Assembly (NCBI GenBank): GCA_947374105.1
Contig: CANCAO010000066.1
Span: 1 to 7,613 of the forward strand
Direction of reading: 5' to 3'
Origin: Comamonadaceae bacterium
GTDB lineage: Bacteria; Pseudomonadota; Gammaproteobacteria; Burkholderiales; Burkholderiaceae_C
DNA: 7,613 bases
The notes beneath the pieces were generated by a model. The model was not told where the DNA came from. It did not search any database and worked only from the letters and a program-made list of their open reading frames with translations. The position numbers were made by a program, and so were the translations under genes. Position 1 is the stretch's first letter. Every line of letters begins with the position of its first letter. Positions 1 to 6,150 of this stretch are shown here, in pieces.

Positions 1-358
1 CCAAGCCAAAAGCCCCGGCGTACCACAGCGGGTTGAGTAGGGAAGGGCGCGCGCCCAGCTCGTCCAGCCGCTGCTTGGTCCAAGCCAAATGATTGGCTTC
101 CTCAGCGCTAGCCTTTTGAAAATGGGCTTGAAGTGCTGCGTTTTTTGTAGCAAATGCTTGCGCCGTGTAAAGCGCCTGCGCACACACTTCGCCCACATGG
201 TTGACACGCATCAGTGCGCCCGCACGGGCTTTATCAGCGGCAAAAAGCTCACCGCAGGGCTCTATTGGCACGGGGCAGGGTAAGGCAGCGCGCGACGGGG
301 CAAACAGCGTGCGCAGGGCACTGTCGGCGGCGATGAGGAGGGGGTCAAAGTTGCTCAA
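1..358 (-). CDS. coq7: Coq7-type 3-demethoxyubiquinol 3-hydroxylase, C-terminus beyond window
   Basis: This is the N-terminal 119 residues of a Coq7/UbiF-replacing di-iron hydroxylase, which hydroxylates the demethoxyubiquinol ring late in ubiquinone synthesis as a peripheral inner-membrane protein. Seen: the block LMRVNHVGEV (residues 49-58) with Glu57, then EEANH with Glu87 and His90. The E-30-E-3-H spacing matches the first half of the family's iron-ligand set. 'WTKQRLDELGARPSLLNPLWYAG' follows in pieces at about residues 93-115 and is typical of proteobacterial Coq7. The remaining ligands lie off the window. In this frame there is a stop 12 codons upstream and the only plausible start before the first helix is TTG at 358-356 (then S-N-F-D-P-L). 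That TTG overlaps the TGA of the PIN gene as TTGA. There is no clear Shine-Dalgarno, so translational coupling is inferred. The family call is firm; the start is less so. Confidence 0.93.
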   Translation of the reverse strand, partial: MSNFDPLLIAADSALRTLFAPSRAALPCPVPIEPCGELFAADKARAGALMRVNHVGEVCAQALYTAQAFATKNAALQAHFQKASAEEANHLAWTKQRLDELGARPSLLNPLWYAGAFGL

Positions 359-801
359 TCTGCCGCTACTTTTGCAAACGGGTTAATGACCTGCACGCCA
401 AGCGGGCGTTTTAAAGACCCGGCATCTTCAGAGTACAGCGTCTTGACACCGTGCTCAGCGCAAATGGACACAATCAACGCATCCCAGACTTGGTATTTGT
501 GCGTGGCCACCAGTTTCCAGGCCTGTTGATAAGCCGGCTGCGATGCCCCCAGAATCCGCGCGGCCTGCGACAACAAACCCACCGCTTCGAGGGCCTGGGC
601 ATGGGACATCGCTTTTTTCCTCAGCACCGCATTCATGAATTCGCTCAGAACCTGCCCGACCAAGCAAGCTTGAGGGCTCAAAGCCAGACGCCTCAGCAGT
701 TGTTTCGCAACAACTTGTTTCTCCACCGGTGCATCTGGCTCAGTTGCGTAAATCAAAACGTTGGTGTCTATCGTCCAAGGCAACTCAGTCGTCATAAGCA
801 T
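355..801 (-). CDS. PIN-domain ribonuclease toxin (VapC-like)
   Basis: A PIN-domain protein of 148 residues, the usual size for VapC-type toxins. These are Mg-dependent RNases held inactive by their partner antitoxin. Seen: the opening IDTNVLIYA with Asp12, LSEFMN with Glu54, VWDALIV with Asp107, and YSEDAG with Glu125/Asp126. These are the four acidic positions expected of an active PIN site, so the enzyme looks intact. The start is ATG at 801-799 or ATG at 795-793 (146 residues). Both lie inside the end of the antitoxin gene, giving a 17- or 11-nt overlap. A longer reading up to 861 is open but would run deep through the antitoxin and has no family resemblance. Downstream, the stop overlaps the coq7 start. 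The target RNA cannot be told from sequence. Confidence 0.9.
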   Translation of the reverse strand: MLMTTELPWTIDTNVLIYATEPDAPVEKQVVAKQLLRRLALSPQACLVGQVLSEFMNAVLRKKAMSHAQALEAVGLLSQAARILGASQPAYQQAWKLVATHKYQVWDALIVSICAEHGVKTLYSEDAGSLKRPLGVQVINPFAKVAAD

Positions 802-1024
802 CGCCGCGTTCGAACTTCTTACCAAGCGAGCGCGACATCCGAATCGACAACAGCTTTTCAATTAAGACCTCTCGCTCTTGCTGATTCAGTTCGGCTGTAG
901 GGATCTGAACCAGCTTCAACACCGGCTTACCAAAGCGAGTCACGGTCAACTCCTCTCCGGCAGCAACTCGTGCAGCAACGGCAGAGAAGTGGTGGATCAC
1001 TTCGCGTGAAGTCACGGCCGACAT
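785..1024 (-). CDS. Phd/YefM-type antitoxin partner of the PIN toxin
   Basis: A 79-residue protein of the Phd/YefM antitoxin type. In this family the N-terminal half folds as a dimeric DNA-binding domain that represses the operon, and the C-terminal tail wraps and inhibits the toxin. Seen: SREVIHHFSAVAARVAAGEE (residues 6-25), then LTVTRFGKPVLKLVQIP, matching the family pattern of a helix, 'GE', strand, 'GKPV', strand. The tail after residue 44 is charged and helical (NQQEREVLIEKLLS) and ends RGDAYDD. The start is ATG 1024-1022, chosen because AGGAG (complement of 1031-1035) sits 6 nt upstream. A longer open reading to 1183 crosses the intergenic palindrome and has no family similarity. It is the first gene of the antitoxin-toxin-coq7 unit. 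Confidence 0.9.
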   Translation of the reverse strand: MSAVTSREVIHHFSAVAARVAAGEELTVTRFGKPVLKLVQIPTAELNQQEREVLIEKLLSIRMSRSLGKKFERGDAYDD

Positions 1025-1087
1025 ATGACGCTCCTGAAAATTGTTTAACGAAGTGTATAACAAAATAAACCAAAGCGCACCCGTCAC

Positions 1088-1114
1088 ACTTTGTTGCAGC
1101 TCTGCAACGAAAGT
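1088..1114. promoter_or_regulatory. Near-perfect palindrome in the antitoxin/porin intergenic region
   Basis: The core GTTGCAG-CT-CTGCAAC (1093-1108) is a perfect inverted repeat of 7 bp around a 2-bp centre. It extends outward as ACTTT (1088-1092) on the left and GAAAGT (1109-1114) on the right, which is complementary apart from one extra base. It lies about 64 bp upstream of the antitoxin start and about 120 bp upstream of the porin start. It could be an operator for the antitoxin, for which autoregulation through inverted repeats is the family norm, or a regulator site for the porin. There is no T-run, so a terminator is unlikely. The role is inferred. Confidence 0.45.
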
Positions 1115-1165
1115 GCAAAAATAAACACGAATTGAGTGGTTTTTCTTTGCCAAGGTGGGCGGAAT

Positions 1166-1183
1166 TTGGTTCAATTGGTCCAA
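1166..1183 (+). repeat. Tandem 9-bp repeat in the porin leader
   Basis: TTGGTTCAA (1166-1174) is followed immediately by TTGGTCCAA (1175-1183), differing at one base. The second copy is itself a perfect TTGG-T-CCAA palindrome. It lies 54-71 bp upstream of the porin ATG. It may be a regulator-binding site or part of the untranslated leader. No function can be assigned. Confidence 0.35.
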
Positions 1184-1236
1184 CTTCCTGAATCAGGACG
1201 TTAAGAACCCTACTCAACCTTTGGAGAATTCTTTAA

Positions 1237-2442
1237 ATGAAAAAGACCCTCATTGCCTTGGCCGCTCTGGCTGCCACCGCTTCTTTCGCTCAAGTCTCGA
1301 TCACCGGTCGTGTCGCTTTGGGCGTGTCTACTTACAGCGCTAACGGTTCTACCGTCGGTGCAACTCAAGATGCCGCTTCGCGTACCAAAGTTGATGAATA
1401 CTCTTCACGTCTGAAGTTCGCAGTGAACGAAGACTTGGGTGGTGGCTTGCGCGCTTTTGGCGTGTATGAATTCGGTCTGAACTTTGACACGGGTTCGGGT
1501 AACGGCCAAGCCGGTACGGCTAACACTGCGGCAGCCTTCAACGGCTCACGCGAATCCCACATCGGTATTGGTAACAGCGATATTGAACTTCGTGTCGGCC
1601 GCCAGAACGTGTTCTGGACTCAGGGCGACCTGAGCGAGCAAGGTGCCAACTACGTCGGCAAAGACTCTATTGCCGATATGTACACCCGCCAAGCTAACGT
1701 GCGTCAGAACAACGCTATTCTGTTGAACCTGAACAGCACCTCTTTTGCGGGTTCGCAACTGTATTGGGCACCTGAAGTGGCCAACGAGTCCGCACCTGTG
1801 GGCTCGCCGACCGCTGCTCAATCTTCTGCCAACGCAACAACTGCAGGCTTCAAGCTGAACTGGAATTCAGCAGCTTGGCACTTCATGGCTGACTACCAAA
1901 AGCGTAGCAATATCGCTGCTGATGCCGCTAACCTGTTCCCCGCCAATACTGCTACCTTTGATACCACGTCCATCAAACTGGGCCTGGGCTACCGTTATGC
2001 AGAGCGCAGCATTGTTGCGATTCACTACTGGGATCAGAAGAAAGACTTTACTGACGCAGCAACTAACAACACCGCCACGGTTCAAGCCGTTGCTGGCGTG
2101 ACAGGTGGCTCTATGCTGGGCGGCAACAAGCAAACCGGTTGGGCACTGAGCTTGACGCACAACCTGGGCAATGGCCTGTTTGGTTACGCTTCTTATGGCG
2201 TGCTGAACAACCTGACCGGCACGGGCACCAATGCTGACTTGAATGACTCCGGCACCACGGCTTACAGCATTGGCCTGCGTAAAGAGTTGTCCAAGCGTAC
2301 CGCTTTGTTCGGTACTTACGGCCAGATCACCAACGCATCGGCTGGTACGTACGCACCTACCGGTGGTTCTTTCGTGCCTGTTACCGCAGCTGCTGGTTCA
2401 GACCCAACCTACTTCGGTATTGGCATGATGCACAATTTCTGA
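1237..2442 (+). CDS. General outer-membrane porin (Gram-negative porin, Burkholderiales type)
   Basis: A 401-residue trimeric-type porin precursor that would form a diffusion channel for small solutes in the outer membrane. Seen: a Sec signal peptide MKKTLIALAALAATASFA with likely cleavage before Gln19, then the first strand QVSITGRVALGV typical of betaproteobacterial porins. The middle contains RESHIGIG and ELRVGRQN (about residues 105-124), the conserved strand/loop ahead of the constriction loop in this family. The protein ends GIGMMHNF, with the C-terminal Phe used for recognition by the outer-membrane assembly machinery. It is slightly longer than the common 330-390 residues, with Ala/Thr/Asn-rich loops. 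The start is supported by GGAGA 9 nt upstream. A strong terminator follows after 39 bp, so the gene is probably monocistronic. The specific substrate cannot be assigned. Confidence 0.95.
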   Translation: MKKTLIALAALAATASFAQVSITGRVALGVSTYSANGSTVGATQDAASRTKVDEYSSRLKFAVNEDLGGGLRAFGVYEFGLNFDTGSGNGQAGTANTAAAFNGSRESHIGIGNSDIELRVGRQNVFWTQGDLSEQGANYVGKDSIADMYTRQANVRQNNAILLNLNSTSFAGSQLYWAPEVANESAPVGSPTAAQSSANATTAGFKLNWNSAAWHFMADYQKRSNIAADAANLFPANTATFDTTSIKLGLGYRYAERSIVAIHYWDQKKDFTDAATNNTATVQAVAGVTGGSMLGGNKQTGWALSLTHNLGNGLFGYASYGVLNNLTGTGTNADLNDSGTTAYSIGLRKELSKRTALFGTYGQITNASAGTYAPTGGSFVPVTAAAGSDPTYFGIGMMHNF

Positions 2443-2481
2443 TCTGACGCTGACATTAGTCAGCTGAAGGTTTGAAAGTTC

Positions 2482-2517
2482 AAAACCCCCGCTACGGCAA
2501 CGTGGCGGGGGTTTTTT
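2482..2517 (+). terminator. Rho-independent terminator of the porin gene
   Basis: A CCCCCGC (2486-2492) / GCGGGGG (2505-2511) stem continues inward through TACG/CGTG with one G-T wobble. It closes on a GCAA tetraloop (2497-2500) of the stable GNRA class. It is flanked by AAAA before and six T after. It lies 39 bp past the porin stop and is one of the clearest structural signals in the window. Confidence 0.93.
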
Positions 2518-2529
2518 ATTGACCCTGAT

Positions 2530-2811
2530 TTGTGTGATGAAAGCTTTTGTTTTCGGGTACAGTACGGTCTACCCTTTGGCACGCTTAAATTCTCTGAGAA
2601 GCTAATTGCTGCTGGCGTCCCTGAGGCGCAGGCCAAGGCCGAGGCCTCTGCTTTGTCCGAGGTGCTGGAGATCAATCTCAAAGACCTTGTCACCAAAGAG
2701 CATTTGGACTACAAGTTGGCCGAACTCAAGGCCGACCTCATCAAGTGGGTCGTCGGTTTGGCCTTGGCGCAGTCTGGCTTGCTGGTCGGCATTTTGCTCA
2801 AACTCGCGTAA
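2530..2811 (+). CDS. Small coiled-coil membrane-anchored protein (DUF1640-like), start uncertain
   Basis: Residues 18-93 resemble the DUF1640/CCDC90-like family: TLKFSEKLIAAGVPEAQAKA, then an Ala/Glu-rich helix with NLKDLVTKEHLDYKLAELKADL as a short coiled coil, then one hydrophobic segment (about residues 70-92, IKWVVGLALAQSGLLVGILLKLA in pieces) as a C-terminal membrane anchor. The biochemical role of bacterial members is not established. The N-terminus is odd: family members usually open with a few residues before 'DTLKF', but here the only in-frame start is TTG at 2530, with no Shine-Dalgarno, and residues 2-16 look unlike the family. ATG at 2537 is in another frame. The reading frame sits between two terminators, so it would need its own promoter, and I see no convincing one. 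It may be a real gene with a weak start or a copy that has lost its original 5' end. Confidence 0.6.
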   Translation: MCDESFCFRVQYGLPFGTLKFSEKLIAAGVPEAQAKAEASALSEVLEINLKDLVTKEHLDYKLAELKADLIKWVVGLALAQSGLLVGILLKLA

Positions 2812-2843
2812 GTTATACCCCACAGTTCCTGAAACTTGACGCT

Positions 2844-2874
2844 TGATTGAGTGGGGCGAATCCCCCGGTTCAAT
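2844..2874. other. Imperfect hairpin downstream of the DUF1640-like gene
   Basis: GATTGA (2844-2849) pairs with TCAATC (2869-2874) and GGGG (2852-2855) with CCCC (2861-2864), with a CGAAT apical loop and a small asymmetric internal loop. It lies 33 bp after the stop and just before the bidirectional terminator. It looks superficially like a tRNA T-arm but no tRNA surrounds it. The function is unknown. Confidence 0.3.
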
Positions 2875-2890
2875 CTGCTGTGGACAAAGA

Positions 2891-2921
2891 AAAAGCCGTG
2901 CTTTCTAGCACGGCTTTTTTT
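2891..2921. terminator. Bidirectional terminator between DUF1640-like gene and ompW
   Basis: AAAAGCCGTGCT (2891-2902) and AGCACGGCTTTT pair perfectly around a TTCT loop, with a run of seven T (2915-2921) on the plus strand and an A-run (2889, 2891-2894) that serves as the T-run in the opposite direction. It lies between convergent genes and can serve both. Confidence 0.92.
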
Positions 2922-2949
2922 GGGCTTGCGACCCGTGAGTCAGTCTGTA

Positions 2950-3681
2950 TTAGAACTTATAGCCAACACGGATGACGTAGTCCATGGTATCGAGTTTGAG
3001 TGTGCCGGAGGTAGTGGCGCCGCCTGTTGCCGCTGAGCTGATAAAGGTTGCCGTTGTGCTCACAGGGATGTAAGACACCGAGGCGTTAACCGACCAGCGG
3101 TCGTTGATGTTGTAGATCACGCCGGCGTTGTAAACCGGTGCCCAAGTGGAGCTCAAGGAAGCAGATGTACCGGCCAGATTGTTGACAAGTGCATCGCTCA
3201 GGTTGGCGGTGACATTACTGAAGGAGACATAAGTTGCACCTAAGCCGACATAGGGGCGCCACTGTTCACCGGGTTTGTTGAACAAGTATTTAGCGATGAC
3301 TGCGGGTGCCATATAGGTAGAGGTTGCCGCACCGGGATGAGGTATGGCTGCAGCCTTGGGCGTGGTGACATCAACCGTCAGCTTGGGTGGGACTCCAATT
3401 GCAAGTTCAGCGGCGATGTTGTCGGTGAACATGTGCAGCCAACCAATAGTCAAGGTGTTGACGCTGGCAATGCTGGCACTAGCGGCAGAGGTTGTTACAC
3501 CAAAAGCGCCAGCAACACCGGGGAAGCCGCCAGTGGTGCTCAGGGTGCCCAGCGATGAGTTGGGATTAACATTGACGATACCGGCACTAATGATGTCGTC
3601 GCCAGCTTTCTGGGCATGAACGCCACCTGCAACGGCCAACAACATTGCACTGAGGAGCACGGATTTTTTAAAAGAACTCAT
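2950..3681 (-). CDS. ompW: OmpW-family outer-membrane protein
   Basis: A 243-residue precursor of the OmpW family of eight-stranded outer-membrane beta-barrels, whose members form a narrow hydrophobic channel. Seen: a signal peptide ending GGVHA with cleavage before Gln24, then GDDIISAGIVNVNPNSS, which corresponds to the conserved first strand. FTDNIAAELAIGVPPK, FRPYVG-like WRPYVGLGATYVSF, and RWSVNASVSYIPVSTTATF follow in the family order, and the protein ends DYVIRVGYKF with a C-terminal Phe. It is longer than the roughly 210-residue enterobacterial form because of Ala/Ser/Thr/Gly-rich loops. The start is ATG 3681-3679, supported by GGAGA 8 nt upstream; a TTG 5 codons earlier overlaps that ribosome-binding site and is rejected. 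The family call is strong; the natural substrate is unknown. Confidence 0.9.
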   Translation of the reverse strand: MSSFKKSVLLSAMLLAVAGGVHAQKAGDDIISAGIVNVNPNSSLGTLSTTGGFPGVAGAFGVTTSAASASIASVNTLTIGWLHMFTDNIAAELAIGVPPKLTVDVTTPKAAAIPHPGAATSTYMAPAVIAKYLFNKPGEQWRPYVGLGATYVSFSNVTANLSDALVNNLAGTSASLSSTWAPVYNAGVIYNINDRWSVNASVSYIPVSTTATFISSAATGGATTSGTLKLDTMDYVIRVGYKF

Positions 3682-3754
3682 TAAATTTTTCTCCAACGGG
3701 TTGATGATCTAAATACGCCAGTCGCTGAATTGCGCCCTGTGGTATTAGAAATTC

Positions 3755-3783
3755 AGTGTATTGAGGCAAGTTTTGTGAGTCAA
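3755..3783 (-). promoter_or_regulatory. Sigma-70-type promoter of the ompW-like gene
   Basis: On the minus strand, TTGACT (3783-3778) is followed by a 17-bp spacer and TACACT (3760-3755), matching the consensus at 5 of 6 and 4 of 6 positions. It would start transcription near 3748, leaving a leader of about 65-70 nt before the ATG at 3681. An ATTGA/TCAAT inverted pair (3760-3764 and 3780-3784) overlaps the two promoter boxes. Confidence 0.6.
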
Positions 3784-3865
3784 TGTGTCTGTGTTGTAAA
3801 CAAGGTGAAAGCCGTGGTTTTTAAGGGTATACACCGATCCATAATTCAAGTCCAAGCATGATTCC

Positions 3866-4834
3866 ATGAGCATCCCTATGAACCAACTCCAAGCCCTCAA
3901 GTCATTCACCACCGTGGTCGCTGACACCGGTGATTTCAAGCAGTTGGCCGCTTTCCAGCCGCAAGACGCTACCACCAACCCTTCGCTCATCCTCAAAGCG
4001 GTGCAAAAAGCCGATTACGCCCCCTTGCTGAAAGAAGTGGTGTCAGCCTTTCGGGGGCGTGCGCTGGACGAGGTGATGGACCGGTTGCTGGTGCGTTTTG
4101 GCTGTGAAATATTGGCACTGATTCCCGGGCGAGTCTCTACCGAAGTGGACGCTCGCTTGAGCTTTGACACGCAGGCTACCGTGACGCGGGCCGAGCGCGT
4201 CATCGAGCTTTATCAGGCGCAAGGCGTGCACATTGACCGTGTGCTGATCAAAATTGCGGCCACTTGGGAGGGCATGGCTGCGGCCAAGCAACTGGAGCAA
4301 CGCGGCATTCACACCAACCTGACTTTGTTGTTTTCGTTCAGTCAGGCGGTGGTGTGTGCCCAGTCCAAAGTGCAGTTGATTTCGCCTTTTGTCGGGCGCA
4401 TTTATGACTGGCACAAAAAGTCAGCCGGGGCCAGCTGGATAGAGGCTGACAACGCAGGGGCTAACGACCCTGGCGTGCAGTCTGTACGCGCCATCTTCAA
4501 TTACTACAAACACTTTGGTATTGCCACTGAAGTGATGGGTGCGAGCTTTCGCAACGTGGGGCAAATCACCGCGTTGGCCGGGTGCGACTTGCTGACCATC
4601 GCGCCTGAGTTGCTGGCGCAACTGGAGGCTTGTGACGACACTGTATCCCCACTCACCCGCGCGCTGGATGCACAGGCAGCGAGAACCATGAACTTGAACC
4701 CCGTGAACTTTGACGAGGCGGGTTTTCGCTATGCCTTGAACGAGGATGCCATGGCCAGCGACAAACTGGCCGAAGGCATACGGGCTTTTGTAGTGGACAC
4801 AGTCAAACTGGAAGCGCTGATGCGTTTGGCCTGA
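3866..4834 (+). CDS. tal: Transaldolase (TalB-type, subfamily 1)
   Basis: Cytosolic transaldolase transfers a dihydroxyacetone unit from sedoheptulose-7-phosphate to glyceraldehyde-3-phosphate in the non-oxidative pentose phosphate pathway. The 322 residues align with E. coli TalB (317). Seen, numbered from 3866: [10 protein letters not shown] with Asp20, [10 protein letters not shown] with Asn38, [11 protein letters not shown] with Glu93, the Schiff-base Lys129 in [11 protein letters not shown], Thr153 in NLTLLFSF, and Ser173/Arg178 in [20 protein letters not shown] and [11 protein letters not shown] follow as expected. All active-site positions are present. The start could be ATG 3866 or ATG 3878 (MNQLQALKS, 318 residues); the latter fits the family length better, and neither has a clear ribosome-binding site. 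It stands alone: the gene before it is divergent and the gene after it convergent. Confidence 0.96.
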   Translation: MSIPMNQLQALKSFTTVVADTGDFKQLAAFQPQDATTNPSLILKAVQKADYAPLLKEVVSAFRGRALDEVMDRLLVRFGCEILALIPGRVSTEVDARLSFDTQATVTRAERVIELYQAQGVHIDRVLIKIAATWEGMAAAKQLEQRGIHTNLTLLFSFSQAVVCAQSKVQLISPFVGRIYDWHKKSAGASWIEADNAGANDPGVQSVRAIFNYYKHFGIATEVMGASFRNVGQITALAGCDLLTIAPELLAQLEACDDTVSPLTRALDAQAARTMNLNPVNFDEAGFRYALNEDAMASDKLAEGIRAFVVDTVKLEALMRLA

Positions 4835-4841
4835 GACTTCC

Positions 4842-4885
4842 TTCCCCCTGAGCCTGTCGAAGCCCTTCGACAGGCTCAGGGTGAA
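4842..4885. repeat. Intergenic palindromic repeat ('LSLSKG'-type) between convergent genes
   Basis: CCCTGAGCCTGTCGAAG (4846-4862) and its exact complement (4865-4881) form a 17-bp perfect stem with a CC centre. After one mismatch, TTC/GAA extends it outward (4842-4844 and 4883-4885). The element begins 7 bp after the tal stop and ends 10 bp before the amidohydrolase stop. Palindromes with this core are dispersed in many betaproteobacterial and alphaproteobacterial genomes and give spurious ORFs containing 'LSLSKG'. There is no T-run, but the stem could act as a factor-dependent terminator or protect both convergent mRNAs from 3' decay. Confidence 0.85.
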
Positions 4886-4895
4886 CGGATTTGCG

Positions 4896-6014
4896 TTAGA
4901 GCGTGATGCCGAGCAGCTTCGCCGCATTACCCCCCAAAATCGCGGCGCGCTGGGCGTTGGTCAGACTGGGGGTGTTCAGCACATGCTGCACCGGGTGGTC
5001 TTCCCACGGGATGGGGTGGTCGGTGCCAATCACCACTTGGCTGGCGCCGACTTGCGCAACGAGGTGGCGTAGCGCCTCAGGCGTGAAGACCAGGGCGTCG
5101 AAGTAAATCTGGTTCAAATACTCGGTGGGCTTTTTCTTCAACACGATGTCGGGGTTGCAGTTGACGGGCGAGACAAAGCAACTGTGATCTGAGCGCGGCG
5201 CATAAGAGCCCAAGTAGCCGCCCCCGTGCGCGGCCAGCACCTTGAGGCCGGGGAAACGATCCAGCGTGCCTTCAAAGATGAGGTGTTGCAGTGCAATGGT
5301 GGTGTCGAGCGGGTTGCCAATGGTGTTGGACAGCCAGCCGTTGCCCTTGAAGCGTTTGGCCAACTCAGGTGTGCTTTGCGGGTGAATGAACAGCACCGCG
5401 CCCAGCTCCTCGGCCTTGGCCCACACAGGGTGAAATTTGGGGTCTGAGAAGTCTTCGCCCACCACGCTGCCGCCAATGGCCGCGCCGCGCAGGCCTTGCT
5501 TTTTGATGGCGTGCTCAAGCTGCTGCACTGCCAAGTCTGGGAACTGGAGCGATAGCGAGGCAAAAGCGGCCAGCCGCTTGGGGTTAGCAGCGCTGAGTTC
5601 GGCGAGTTTTTCGTTGTTGATGCGCACGATCTCGGCGGCGACATCGCGTTCTTTGCGGTACCAAAAGGGATTAACGCTGAGTACCTCCATGTCAATGCCC
5701 ATCACGTCCATACTGCTCAGGCGCTTGGCCAGCACCTCGGCAGTGGTCAGAAAATGCTCGGGCACGCCTTTGACCGGTGGCAGCACACGGGCGGCCTCTG
5801 CGCCCATCAGATCCAGCGATTCTTGGAAGTAGCAATGCGAATGCGTGTCGATGGTTTTGACGCGCTTGCCGTTGAGCATGAGTTGTGGGGGCTGGGTGCC
5901 TGGCTTGGCGTGTGCCGCGTGGGCTTCGCGAGCGCCCGCAAATCCACACGCGCAAAAAAAGACACCGGCCAAGTTGCGTGAGGTGTCTTTGATGAATTCT
6001 CTGCGGTCGCTCAT
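4896..6014 (-). CDS. Amidohydrolase-2 family metal enzyme with Tat signal (ACMSD-like fold)
   Basis: A 372-residue member of the amidohydrolase-2 family, which holds metal-dependent decarboxylases and hydrolases such as aminocarboxymuconate semialdehyde decarboxylase. Seen: DTHSHCY with His58 and His60 as the paired metal ligands, LFIHPQ with His211, LAAHGGG with His263, and GTDHP with Asp332. The metal site therefore looks complete. DRREFIK at residues 3-9, a hydrophobic stretch NLAGVFFCACGFAGA, and REAHA make a twin-arginine signal, suggesting export of the folded, metal-loaded enzyme to the periplasm. The start ATG 6014-6012 has AAGGA 6 nt upstream. It is transcribed away from the binding-protein gene at 6151. 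The reaction and substrate cannot be fixed from sequence; a carboxylated ring compound is a family-based guess. Confidence 0.88.
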   Translation of the reverse strand: MSDRREFIKDTSRNLAGVFFCACGFAGAREAHAAHAKPGTQPPQLMLNGKRVKTIDTHSHCYFQESLDLMGAEAARVLPPVKGVPEHFLTTAEVLAKRLSSMDVMGIDMEVLSVNPFWYRKERDVAAEIVRINNEKLAELSAANPKRLAAFASLSLQFPDLAVQQLEHAIKKQGLRGAAIGGSVVGEDFSDPKFHPVWAKAEELGAVLFIHPQSTPELAKRFKGNGWLSNTIGNPLDTTIALQHLIFEGTLDRFPGLKVLAAHGGGYLGSYAPRSDHSCFVSPVNCNPDIVLKKKPTEYLNQIYFDALVFTPEALRHLVAQVGASQVVIGTDHPIPWEDHPVQHVLNTPSLTNAQRAAILGGNAAKLLGITL

Positions 6015-6084
6015 GGGGTGTCCTTGTCATTGGGTAGGTAAAAGATGTTGCTGATTTAAAGGGTTTTGAGGATGCGATGCGAGA

Positions 6085-6140
6085 GGGTTAACCCCATAAG
6101 CTGACACGCTAAGATTTCAATTCTGTCTAACCCCTCAAGG
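6085..6140. promoter_or_regulatory. Palindrome and half-repeats in the divergent amidohydrolase/binding-protein region
   Basis: A perfect 10-bp palindrome GGGTTAACCC lies at 6085-6094. A related half, TAACCCC-N2-AAG, occurs at 6089-6100 and again at 6128-6139, about 39 bp apart. A weak possible promoter for the rightward gene, TTAACC (6088-6093) with a 16-bp spacer and TAAGAT (6110-6115), would overlap the palindrome, as an operator might. The 136-bp spacer between the two start codons holds no gene. The regulatory role is inferred. Confidence 0.35.
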
Positions 6141-6150
6141 ATTGCCCGCT

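Noticed and set aside
451..900. Open reading frame of 149 codons on the plus strand
   Set aside because: It lies opposite the PIN toxin gene, whose motifs are clear, and its product has no recognisable family features.
1095..1130. Possible porin promoter near TTGCAG and an A-rich stretch
   Set aside because: The -10 candidates match the consensus poorly and overlap the palindrome; no confident promoter can be assigned.
2852..2874. tRNA T-arm-like sequence GGGGCGAATCCCC
   Set aside because: No acceptor stem, anticodon arm or D-arm could be placed around it; it is better described as a simple hairpin.
4421..4927. Minus-strand reading frame containing LSLSKG
   Set aside because: It begins near the amidohydrolase end, runs through the palindromic repeat and lies antisense to tal. 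The peptide is the known translation artefact of this repeat.
5138..5695. Minus-strand 185-codon reading frame
   Set aside because: It is an alternative frame inside the amidohydrolase gene, rich in Ser/Pro/Arg as expected for a frame-shifted reading of GC-rich coding sequence.
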